Both the position numbers and the translations under genes were made by a program. A stretch of 14,852 nt of DNA from Mucilaginibacter sp. (lineage in GTDB: Bacteria > Bacteroidota > Bacteroidia > Sphingobacteriales > Sphingobacteriaceae): positions 1 to 14,852 of the forward strand of contig JAFAKI010000101.1 in assembly GCA_019235595.1 (NCBI GenBank). The letters are read 5' to 3'. Position 1 is the first letter of the stretch, and each line of letters opens with the position of its first letter. Under the pieces are notes generated by a model. It had not been told where the DNA came from and did no database searches. It saw only the letters and a program-made list of their open reading frames with translations. Shown here one piece after another: positions 1 through 7,068 of the stretch.

Positions 1-1
1 C

Positions 2-2092
2 AAAAGTGTGCGCGATAGCTTAATGATCGGCTTATTACTGGCCATCATTGTTGCTATTATTTTCTTAAGATCATTAAAAGCAAGCGCTACCATCCTGATC
101 GTTATACCCATCACGTTGTGCCTTACAATTATCATACTGCATGTGATTGGCTATACCTTCAATATCATGACGCTTGGCGCAATTGCTGCAGCCATCGGCT
201 TGATAATTGACGACGCCATCGTGGTGGTAGAACAGATACACCGGACTCATGAAGAGCATCCGGATGAACCGACACGAAATTTGCTAAAAAAAGCGATAGA
301 CTATCTTTTGCCGGCAATGATAGGTTCCTCCATCAGCACCATCGTAATATTTATTCCTTTTGTACTAATGAGTGGGGTTGCCGGAGCCTATTTCAAAGTA
401 ATGACCAACACTATGATCATTACGCTTACCTGTTCATTCTTTGTTACATGGATAGGTTTACCGGTAGTGTATTTATTTCTGACACGGGATCAGCACGGGC
501 ATGCCAATACCAAAAAAGAGGTAGCGCACGAGGTAAAACAACAAAAATGGGTGTCCTTTTTTATACTTCGCCCTGTGATGAGTATCATTATAGCAGCGGG
601 ATTAATAGCGGTCATCATATTTATTCCCTCATTACTGGAAACCGGTTTTTTACCTGAGATGGATGAAGGCAGTATCGTTTTGGACTATAGTTCGCCGCCG
701 GGCACCTCATTAGAAGAGACCGACCGGATGTTACGTGAGGTAGAGAAGTTCATTGTGAGTGAGCCGGATGTACAAGCTTATTCCAGAAGAACAGGTACGC
801 AAATGGGTTTCTTTATCACCGAGCCTAATACCGGGGATTATCTCATCCAGCTAAAAAAGAATCACGAGAAAACGACTGAGGAAGTAATAAGCGATCTCAG
901 AGGCAAAATCGCAGCCTCTCAGCCAGCGTTAAGGGTTGATTTTGGCCAGGTGATAACGGATATGCTCGGCGATTTAATGAGCTCTACCCAACCTATTGAG
1001 GTTAAAGTTTTTGGGAGCGATCAGCATGTTTTACAGAACCTGTCAAAACAAATAGCGGACCAGGTAAGTGCCGTAAAAGGTACTGCGGACGTTTTTAACG
1101 GGATCGTTATAGCGGGCCCTTCAGTCAGTATTGTTCCTAATTATAGCAAGCTGGCCCAATACAACCTCAATCCAACCGTTCTTCAATCGCAGGCCCAGGC
1201 GGCGCTGGAAGGTAACGTTGTAGGTAGTTTGTACGAAACGCAACAACTGGTTCCGATCCGGGCCGTTTATCCGGGCAATCGCTACCTGAGCGTACAGAAC
1301 ATTAAAGACCTGAACATATTTTTACCGAGTGGTAAACTTATACCGATCAACCAACTGGCCACTGTAGAGTTAAGACCGGGTGATGCTGAAATAGCCAGAC
1401 AGGACCTGCAATCAATGGGCGTAATTACTGCAAGGTTAGAAAACAGCGACCTCGGAACGGTTATACCTGCTATTCAGAAAAACATCATTAACAATATCAA
1501 TCTGCCAACGGGGTATCATATTGAATATGGCGGGGCTTATGCCGAGCAGCAACAGTCATTTAAAGAACTGTTAATTATTCTGATTACCTCGAGTTTGCTG
1601 GTGTTTAGTGTGATACTATTCCTTTTCAAACAATTCAGGGTCTCATTTTTAATTCTTGCCATTGCCGTTTTAGGTATCGGAGGCAGCTTTTTAGCGTTGT
1701 ATGTTACTAAAACACCGCTAAATGTGGGCAGCTATACCGGGTTAATCATGATTGTGGGTATCATAGGCGAAAACGCCATTTTTACATTTCTGCAATTTAA
1801 ACAAAGGGCCATAGAAAATTTAGATCAATCCAAAGAGAATAGTATAGATGAAGCCATCATTTACGCAATTTCTACCAGGTTGCGCCCAAAACTGATGACC
1901 GCCCTCGGGGCCATCATCGCGTTAATGCCATTGGCGCTTGGTATCGGTGCCGGCGCCCAATTGCATCAGCCGCTGGCTATTGCTGTAATCGGCGGATTTA
2001 TAGCTGCCTTACCCCTGCTGCTTATTGTATTACCGAGTATGCTGAGGCTGTTATATAAATCGGGGAAATTCCACAATTACAATCAATTGTAA
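2..2092 (+). CDS. RND-family efflux permease, C-terminal two thirds (partial at left edge)
   Basis: Inner-membrane proton-driven pump subunit of a tripartite efflux system. The reading frame is open through the left edge, so the GTG at 8 is an internal Val and not a start. About 695 residues are visible where the family usually has 1,000-1,050, so roughly a third is missing. Seen, counting that Val as residue 1: a TM4-type helix with adjacent acids Asp68-Asp69 (IGLIIDDAIVVVEQ), a second porter/docking half opening with FLPEMDEG and PPGTSLEETDRM, then five C-terminal TM helices. The paired acids match the AcrB proton-relay pair rather than the DG/DA pattern of classic Cus/Czc pumps. The TM10 position where AcrB has Lys is Glu588 (GIIGENAIF). 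Substrate cannot be told: metals or organic compounds are both possible. The adaptor and outer-membrane partners would lie upstream, outside the window. Confidence 0.93.
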   Translation, partial: KSVRDSLMIGLLLAIIVAIIFLRSLKASATILIVIPITLCLTIIILHVIGYTFNIMTLGAIAAAIGLIIDDAIVVVEQIHRTHEEHPDEPTRNLLKKAIDYLLPAMIGSSISTIVIFIPFVLMSGVAGAYFKVMTNTMIITLTCSFFVTWIGLPVVYLFLTRDQHGHANTKKEVAHEVKQQKWVSFFILRPVMSIIIAAGLIAVIIFIPSLLETGFLPEMDEGSIVLDYSSPPGTSLEETDRMLREVEKFIVSEPDVQAYSRRTGTQMGFFITEPNTGDYLIQLKKNHEKTTEEVISDLRGKIAASQPALRVDFGQVITDMLGDLMSSTQPIEVKVFGSDQHVLQNLSKQIADQVSAVKGTADVFNGIVIAGPSVSIVPNYSKLAQYNLNPTVLQSQAQAALEGNVVGSLYETQQLVPIRAVYPGNRYLSVQNIKDLNIFLPSGKLIPINQLATVELRPGDAEIARQDLQSMGVITARLENSDLGTVIPAIQKNIINNINLPTGYHIEYGGAYAEQQQSFKELLIILITSSLLVFSVILFLFKQFRVSFLILAIAVLGIGGSFLALYVTKTPLNVGSYTGLIMIVGIIGENAIFTFLQFKQRAIENLDQSKENSIDEAIIYAISTRLRPKLMTALGAIIALMPLALGIGAGAQLHQPLAIAVIGGFIAALPLLLIVLPSMLRLLYKSGKFHNYNQL

Positions 2093-2263
2093 TAAAAGTG
2101 TAAATAAAACAAGTTTGTTACAGAATTAACTTCTATCTTTAGAGGCTGGAGTTTTAGTTTTTGTTCTTAAAAGCTTTAGCTATTATAACCTATACAATAG
2201 TTTAACGTTAATAGAGGAAATAAATTTAACTATTTTTTCAATAAGAGAAGGCGCAGTAAGCTT
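2093..2263. other. AT-rich intergenic gap between RND pump and desaturase
   Basis: A 171-bp stretch with no credible ORF. It is strongly AT-rich and most likely holds the promoter of the desaturase operon. No clear intrinsic terminator for the RND gene is visible. Confidence 0.5.
2114..2141 (+). promoter_or_regulatory. candidate Bacteroidota-type promoter for the desaturase operon
   Basis: TTTG at 2114-2117 is followed after 16 bases by TATCTTTA at 2134-2141, which matches the TAnnTTTG -7 consensus at all but its last base. The spacing is one or two bases shorter than usual. It would leave a leader of about 115 nt before the ATG at 2264. Weak candidate. Confidence 0.25.
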
Positions 2264-3280
2264 ATGGCAAAAAAGACCGATTTCATTTATTCTACTGAAT
2301 CTGAACCACATCGCATCCGTACCAAAAAAATTCTCAAACAGTTTCCTGACTTGAGAAACCTGATCGGCAAAAATCCTTCAACCATATTTGCAATTGCAGG
2401 ACTGGTACTTTTCCAATTAGTAGGAGCTTATCTTTTACGCGATCAATCCTGGTGGCTGGTATTCGGCGCAGCATATTTGTTAGGCGCTTTTGCTGATCAT
2501 GCATTATTTGTAATGATACATGAGTGTACCCACCAGTTATTGTTCAAAAACCGGAATGCTAATCGCTGGGCAGCACTACTTGCCAACCTGCCACAAATAT
2601 TACCGAGTGCCATTTCATTTGAAAAATATCATATCAAACATCACTCTTTTCAAGGTGTGCACGAATTGGATGCCGATCTGCCTAACAAATGGGAAGCAAA
2701 ACTGATCAACAATTACTTTTTGGGTAAAATGCTCTGGTTGTTTTTCTTTCCGCTGTTCCAAATATTCCGCTTGTCAAGGTTAAGAGAAATACACCCCGTC
2801 GATGGATGGATTATTACTAACTTCCTTATTCAAACAGCTTTTACAGCAGCAGTATGGTACTTTTTGGGCTTCCATTCGGTTGGATTCCTGTTCATGAGCT
2901 TTTGGTTTTCGGTTGGTTTGCATCCGCTCGGCGCGAGATGGGTACAGGAGCACTACCTTACATTTCAAACAGATCAGGAAACTTTCAGCTATTATGGCTC
3001 ATGGAATACTGTGGCGTTTAACGTGGGTTTCCATAACGAACATCACGATTTTCCTTCTGTGCCATGGAATAAGTTACCTGAGATTAGAAAAACAGCACCT
3101 GAATATTATGATACCCTGCAGTACCACAATTCGTGGACAAAACTGTTTTTCCGTTTTCTTTTTGATAAAGAAATATCACTTTTTAACAGGATCATAAGAA
3201 AAGAACGCGGTAAGGTGAAGCTGACTGACAAAGCGAAGCCTGATATGGAAATACCGCAAATGGAATTACAGGAATTGTAA
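2264..3280 (+). CDS. DES1-like membrane fatty acid / sphingolipid delta-4 desaturase
   Basis: Integral membrane di-iron desaturase of 338 aa. The three histidine boxes are complete: HECTH at 86-90, HIKHH at 123-127 and HNEHH at 257-261. Hydrophobic segments lie around 40-80, 150-170 and 185-220. Features beyond the generic desaturase fold resemble eukaryotic sphingolipid delta-4 desaturase (DEGS1/DES1): an N-terminal stretch with PH and R before the first helix, GLHPLGARWVQEHY at 218-231, the run SYYGSWNTVAFNVGFHNEHH ending at 261, then HDFPSVPW and a YYDTLQYHNSW segment near 281-291. The length is close to the roughly 320 aa of animal DES1. Known family reaction: a trans double bond placed at C4 of the sphingoid base of dihydroceramide. 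Bacteroidota do make dihydroceramides, so that role is plausible, but an acyl-lipid desaturase remains possible. It is the first gene of a probable operon with the hydroxylase at 3333. Confidence 0.88.
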   Translation: MAKKTDFIYSTESEPHRIRTKKILKQFPDLRNLIGKNPSTIFAIAGLVLFQLVGAYLLRDQSWWLVFGAAYLLGAFADHALFVMIHECTHQLLFKNRNANRWAALLANLPQILPSAISFEKYHIKHHSFQGVHELDADLPNKWEAKLINNYFLGKMLWLFFFPLFQIFRLSRLREIHPVDGWIITNFLIQTAFTAAVWYFLGFHSVGFLFMSFWFSVGLHPLGARWVQEHYLTFQTDQETFSYYGSWNTVAFNVGFHNEHHDFPSVPWNKLPEIRKTAPEYYDTLQYHNSWTKLFFRFLFDKEISLFNRIIRKERGKVKLTDKAKPDMEIPQMELQEL

Positions 3281-3332
3281 ATAATAATATAATTTAGCGG
3301 CCGTTTAAACCCTACGCCTCTATTAATTGACA

Positions 3333-4169
3333 ATGCACAACCTACATACTTTTTTCTCGACGCATGAAGATGCTGCACAAATCATTCTTTATGCAACAAT
3401 CATTACCTCTTTATGGCTTGCCGAAGTAATAATTTCTGCTGATGGCCTAAAATCTAAGTTTAAGCATACATCCGTTAACCTGCTTTTCATATTTACTGCA
3501 TTACCAGTGCAGCTTTCGCTCACTACCTTTATTATCATTATTTCTAAATGGGCTAATTTGCATGGCTGGGGGCTACTTAATCTGATACACTGGCATTCAA
3601 AAAGCTGGTTGTATTATGTTGTTGCATTTGTTTTGCTTGATCTGTGCGAGTATACCTATCACGTGATCATGCATAAGATAGATCCGCTATGGAAATTTCA
3701 CCTGGTACACCATAGCGATTTGAAAGTGGATGTTTCAACTACGATCAGGGAGCATCCGGGAGAGACTTTTGTCCGTACCTGCTTCTTAATTCTTTGGGTA
3801 ACTTTACTGGGACCGGTGATTGGCGTGCTCATTATCAGACAAATATTCCAATCGTTTTCTAATATTGTTGCACATACCGAGTTTAGGCTACCACACAGGG
3901 CCAATAAAATTATTGGATTGGTATTTATCACGCCAAACTTGCATCATGTTCACCATCATTACAGGCTGCCTTATACCGATTGCAATTATGGTGATGTATT
4001 AAGCATTTGGGACAGATTATTCGGCACGTTTGAAGAATTGGACAGAGAAGACACTTGCTTTGGTATTGACACCCACATGGATGAGAAAATAAACGGTAGA
4101 TTTTTGAATATCGTTAAAATTCCTTTCCAAAAGCTGGAGCGCAAAAAATACCACGACGACACTTTATAG
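3333..4169 (+). CDS. sterol desaturase / fatty acid hydroxylase superfamily protein
   Basis: Membrane di-iron oxygenase of 278 aa from the ATG at 3333; an in-frame TTG at 3327 would add two residues and is less likely. Histidine clusters with the FA_hydroxylase layout are visible: HVIMH at 110-114, HLVHH at 123-127 and HHVHHH at 204-209. They are followed by NYGDVLSIWDRLFGTF at 218-233, a hallmark of the bacterial branch. Four or so hydrophobic helices surround them (15-35, 48-70, 92-108, 148-172). Relatives hydroxylate or desaturate sterols, sphingoid bases, fatty acids and carotenoids, or cleave alkylglycerols, so the substrate is not fixed by sequence. It begins 52 bp after the DES1-like gene and ends 7 bp before the next gene. 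Sharing an operon with a sphingolipid-type desaturase suggests it modifies the same lipid, which is an inference. Confidence 0.87.
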   Translation: MHNLHTFFSTHEDAAQIILYATIITSLWLAEVIISADGLKSKFKHTSVNLLFIFTALPVQLSLTTFIIIISKWANLHGWGLLNLIHWHSKSWLYYVVAFVLLDLCEYTYHVIMHKIDPLWKFHLVHHSDLKVDVSTTIREHPGETFVRTCFLILWVTLLGPVIGVLIIRQIFQSFSNIVAHTEFRLPHRANKIIGLVFITPNLHHVHHHYRLPYTDCNYGDVLSIWDRLFGTFEELDREDTCFGIDTHMDEKINGRFLNIVKIPFQKLERKKYHDDTL

Positions 4170-4176
4170 ACCAATC

Positions 4177-4800
4177 ATGATTATGCTGATTTACAGGAGG
4201 ATTATTCTGCTGATCGCTATTGTTATTACCAGGGTAACGAGCGCATGCGCTCAGGTGGAAGATGTTGCTTCAAGGTTTTATTTTCCGGGTTCGCTTGGAG
4301 TGGATTTCCCCTGGAAGAATGGGCATACTCATCTGAATAGTGGCTTGTCAATAAATACAGCCGTTGAATATCGCCCCACTTACAGTAACAATGTCTTTTT
4401 CAGAATAGATTATGATGCGCTGAATAATAACTACACCAGTTATGTACCCACCATTCCGACCAATATTGTACAGGGTAAACTATCCACTAGTTTCCTTGTT
4501 GCGGGGGCTGGCTACCGCAGGGTTTTTGGCAAATGGGGCTTATACGGGATCGTGCAGCCCGGTTTAGGCATACATTCTTTTGACATGGCTATAACCACTC
4601 CGAATGGCGTGTTGTTGCGTACCATGACCAATACCCGTGTAGCATTAAAAGCTGACATTGGGCTCGAATATTATATTGCGCATCATTTTGCTGCGGTTTT
4701 CGACCCTGCTTTTTATAAGATCTTCTCACACAGCGGTTTTAACAACTCCCATTCCCGGTTCGGCGCACTTAATATTGGTCTTACCACCACTATTTTTTGA
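4177..4800 (+). CDS. small outer-membrane beta-barrel protein
   Basis: Protein of 207 aa with an N-terminal signal peptide: a positively charged start (YRR), a hydrophobic stretch from about 8 to 18 and a likely signal peptidase I site near SACAQ, residues 23-27. The mature part consists of alternating polar/hydrophobic stretches with many Tyr, Phe and Gly, such as GKWGLYGIVQPGLGIHSF and the closing GLTTTIF. It ends in a C-terminal Phe, as outer-membrane barrels do. Roughly eight strands would fit the length. I do not recognise a specific family beyond a general outer-membrane barrel. Two starts (4177, 4183) are equally possible. The 7-bp gap to the hydroxylase gene argues for cotranscription, so a role in envelope lipid organisation or transport is conceivable but unproven. 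Confidence 0.75.
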   Translation: MIMLIYRRIILLIAIVITRVTSACAQVEDVASRFYFPGSLGVDFPWKNGHTHLNSGLSINTAVEYRPTYSNNVFFRIDYDALNNNYTSYVPTIPTNIVQGKLSTSFLVAGAGYRRVFGKWGLYGIVQPGLGIHSFDMAITTPNGVLLRTMTNTRVALKADIGLEYYIAHHFAAVFDPAFYKIFSHSGFNNSHSRFGALNIGLTTTIF

Positions 4801-4819
4801 TAATTTTTTTAGCATTTTG

Positions 4820-4852
4820 TTTGCGATTTCAAAATCTATTTATTTATATTTG
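4820..4852 (+). promoter_or_regulatory. promoter with exact TAnnTTTG box for the 4858 gene
   Basis: TATATTTG at 4845-4852 matches the Bacteroidota -7 consensus exactly. TTTG at 4820-4823 can serve as the -33 element with a 21-base spacer; a second TTTG lies at 4816-4819. Transcription would start close to 4858, on or next to the first possible ATG of the downstream gene. Confidence 0.6.
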
Positions 4853-4857
4853 CTAAT

Positions 4858-5307
4858 ATGTTTAGCATTATGAATAAGATAACAATAGCAGAACAGCTAA
4901 TGATTTTTAGCCGTTATTTAGGTCAGCAGGTGGTGATCAGGAGCTTATTGAATGATGATAGCGAAGTTATAGGCACGTTAAAAGGCATCAGGCAAAACGC
5001 TTTGCTGGTTGATATTGACGAGGTGAACCGCTGGATACCCCTAAACGACAACTTTAGCATTTGTGAGGTAAAACTGCTGTTAAAACCCTTAAAAAAACTG
5101 ACTACTTCTATTATTAATACTGCTAATAGTTTACCCGTTCAGGCGTTCATCACACCTTATTACCAACAATTAGGGTTTGATATGCCGGTATTTATTTCTC
5201 CTGGCCATAGCTGTAATTGCAAATACGTTTATGAGCTTGACCTGGCCGATTATCGCACAGCTTCTGAAATATTAAGCAGCCAGCGCCAGGCGGTGATGGT
5301 CCGTTGA
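4858..5307 (+). CDS. hypothetical protein, unrecognised family
   Basis: 149 aa from the ATG at 4858, or 145 aa from the ATG at 4870 (MNKITIAEQ). The upstream promoter predicts a transcript starting around 4858, so the 4870 start with a very short leader is at least as likely. The protein is soluble, with no signal peptide or TM helix. Residues about 22-70 alternate as short beta strands (QQVVIRSLL, VIGTLKGIRQNALLVDI, RWIPL) and could form a small Sm/SH3-like barrel, but that is only an impression. The C-terminal half holds a HSCNC cluster near 117-121 that might bind metal or form a disulfide, and a short acidic helix (YELDLADYRTASEIL). No function can be assigned. Confidence 0.7.
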   Translation: MFSIMNKITIAEQLMIFSRYLGQQVVIRSLLNDDSEVIGTLKGIRQNALLVDIDEVNRWIPLNDNFSICEVKLLLKPLKKLTTSIINTANSLPVQAFITPYYQQLGFDMPVFISPGHSCNCKYVYELDLADYRTASEILSSQRQAVMVR

Positions 5308-5364
5308 TTGTAATTTAATTTCTTATTGTAAAACATATACCCTACCTCTACCGTTTCTAAACCG

Positions 5365-5404
5365 GATCAGGCAAAGTTTCAGTTTAATGTTCTTTTGTCT
5401 GATC
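5365..5404 (+). promoter_or_regulatory. hairpin just upstream of the beta-propeller gene
   Basis: GATCAGGCAAAG at 5365-5376 can pair with CTTTTGTCTGATC at 5392-5404, with one G-T pair and one bulged T, leaving a 15-base loop. It ends 17 bases before the ATG at 5422. A near-consensus -7 box, GATCTTTG (5401-5408), overlaps its right arm, so it could be an operator at a promoter or a leader structure. It lacks a T-run, so an intrinsic terminator is unlikely. Confidence 0.35.
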
Positions 5405-5421
5405 TTTGCGTTTAGAATTAA

Positions 5422-6333
5422 ATGAGCAGGTCGAAAAAAATAAAGATCATACTTCCAATAGTGTTCACCCTGTTTTTGGGTGCTTATGCAAACCATAAAC
5501 ATGTACAACAAGCGCTGAACATAACCGGCCATTTGCAGGATAAGCAGATGGACGAAATTTCGGGCATAGCTGCATCTGCTATTCATGAAGGTATTTACTA
5601 TGTACATAATGACAGCGGCGATACCAGTCGCTTTTTTGCTATTACCCCTCGGGGAAATATAAAATCAGTTATCTACTTTAAAGGTGATCCGAAAGAGAAA
5701 CAAGGTGTTCGGGATTGTGAGGATATTGCTGTAGGACCAGGCCCCGTCAAAGGGAAGAGTTACGTCTACATGGGCGACATAGGCGATAATGGCGCTGTTC
5801 GCAAATACATTACTGTCTACCGCATGGAAGAGCAGAAATCGTGGATTGGAAAAGACAGCGTTGTAAACGCAAATGCGGTTCCGGTACATTTTAAATATCC
5901 TGACGGTCCACACGATGCTGAAACCCTAATGATAGACCCCATTGAAAAGCTGATCTATATCGTTTCCAAACGTTCTGACTCGGTAACGGTATATACCTCG
6001 CCCCTGAGCTTCAAACCGAATGATACGCTGGTTCTAAACAAACGTTGTAAGCTATATTTCAGCGGATTTCGTCCGTTTAAGTGGATCACTGCCGGTGATA
6101 TTTCGAGGGACGGTCACCAGATCTTGTTAAAGGATTATGTAAAGGTATATTACTGGAAACGTAACGATAACGAACCCATCTGGAAGACAATGCAGCGGAA
6201 GCCGATAGAACTACCCTATCAGCAGGAAAAACAAGGTGAGGCCATAGGATTTACCTTGGATGGGAAGGGCTATTATACTACCAGCGAAGGCGTGTTCGCT
6301 CCTATCTATTATTATAACGTGCCGGAGAAATAA
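5422..6333 (+). CDS. exported beta-propeller-like protein of unknown function
   Basis: 303 aa with a basic N-terminus (SRSKK) followed by one hydrophobic segment (about 7-23), which fits a signal peptide or a membrane anchor. The rest looks like a beta-propeller: repeated short strands ending in aromatic residues and several conserved-looking Asp/Gly turns. These include VHNDSGD at 61-67, DCEDIAVGPG at 98-107, GDIGDN at 118-123 and GPHDAETLM at 162-170. The acidic turns suggest calcium binding or a hydrolase-like site. I recognise this layout from uncharacterised periplasmic proteins but know no assigned reaction. It has its own 114-bp upstream gap and ends 53 bp before a convergent gene, so it is probably monocistronic. 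Confidence 0.75.
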   Translation: MSRSKKIKIILPIVFTLFLGAYANHKHVQQALNITGHLQDKQMDEISGIAASAIHEGIYYVHNDSGDTSRFFAITPRGNIKSVIYFKGDPKEKQGVRDCEDIAVGPGPVKGKSYVYMGDIGDNGAVRKYITVYRMEEQKSWIGKDSVVNANAVPVHFKYPDGPHDAETLMIDPIEKLIYIVSKRSDSVTVYTSPLSFKPNDTLVLNKRCKLYFSGFRPFKWITAGDISRDGHQILLKDYVKVYYWKRNDNEPIWKTMQRKPIELPYQQEKQGEAIGFTLDGKGYYTTSEGVFAPIYYYNVPEK

Positions 6334-6386
6334 AATTCCTCGTTGGTAACAACACTATTAGAATACTAAATAGAATGTGGTGAAAT

Positions 6387-6869
6387 CTATCTAACCACGC
6401 TTGCCGGATTGTTGGTTTTGATCGCTTTATAAAATTTTGAAGTGCTCAATCGGATTTCAAGAAAAAGTAAGCCTAAATAGATCAGATAAAAAAAACTTAA
6501 AACGAGAAAGTTCTCAAATGTTGTTTGTCCTATGACCATTACAAAGAAGTTAAGCGCCCAAAGTAGTGATAACGAACAAAAAATTACCATTGAAATAACA
6601 CTCAATCTTATTTGACAATAGCATACTTCCGTATTATATGGCAATTCTAAAATTAGTTTTGGCAGTACTTTTTCAAACGAAGTTTTAATGCGCGTAAACG
6701 TCAAAGCAGTTTTGCCTTCACGACCTAAAAAATATTTGTCAGTGCCAATGTCTGAATAAGGCGATACCATATCAAGTGATGAGTTCCTTTTAGAGGATAC
6801 TTTTCTCAAGCTCGCCTCAACCTGGTTGTATGTGTGGTCGGTTATTACAATCTTCTTAAAGTATAGCAT
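6387..6869 (-). CDS. small two-helix membrane protein, unknown
   Basis: 160 aa. Residues 1-85 are hydrophilic and probably cytoplasmic, followed by two hydrophobic helices at about 89-113 and 119-138 and a short basic tail, so both termini should face the same side. The coding region is visibly more AT-rich than the catabolic genes to its right. No family is recognised. It stands alone, convergent with the beta-propeller gene. Upstream on the minus strand, TATATTAG (6897-6890) is one mismatch from a -7 box, without a clear -33 partner. Confidence 0.6.
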   Translation of the reverse strand: MLYFKKIVITDHTYNQVEASLRKVSSKRNSSLDMVSPYSDIGTDKYFLGREGKTALTFTRIKTSFEKVLPKLILELPYNTEVCYCQIRLSVISMVIFCSLSLLWALNFFVMVIGQTTFENFLVLSFFYLIYLGLLFLEIRLSTSKFYKAIKTNNPASVVR

Positions 6870-6959
6870 GCAGTAAAGTTTAAGCCATGCTAATATAAGT
6901 TTTCTTTAATACATTAAAACCTAATTTCGTCCGCTCCCGCGAGTTTAACGCAGTGTAAC

Positions 6960-7050
6960 TCGTGGTGACCATTGCGTTAGCTTTCAGCTAACGTTACTTA
7001 CGCAGTCAGCTGAAAACTGCAAAACTGCTCACCATAAGCTGAAAGCTTGC
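6960..7050. repeat. imperfect palindromic intergenic element
   Basis: Two related short palindromes face each other. The first is CGTTAGCT-TTC-AGCTAACG at 6975-6993, a perfect 8-bp stem. The second is AAGCT-GAA-AGCTT at 7036-7048. The core AGCTTTCAGCT (6979-6989) is the exact reverse complement of AGCTGAAAGCT (7037-7047). GGTGA at 6964-6968 also pairs with TCACC at 7029-7033, so the whole 90 bp can fold into one branched hairpin. It lies downstream of the oxidase stop codon (minus strand). No T-run is present. Probably a dispersed repeat. Confidence 0.6.
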
Positions 7051-7068
7051 GGTAGCGTCCAATAATTT

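Noticed and set aside
8..10. GTG at 8 as the start of the RND permease
   Set aside because: The frame is open upstream to the window edge, and the residues here match the middle of RND proteins, so it is an internal valine.
3327..3332. TTG start for the hydroxylase
   Set aside because: It adds only two residues before a normal ATG at 3333, with no supporting leader signal.
6975..6993. Intrinsic terminator of the oxidase gene
   Set aside because: The 8-bp stem is good but no T-run follows on either strand, so it was listed as a repeat instead.
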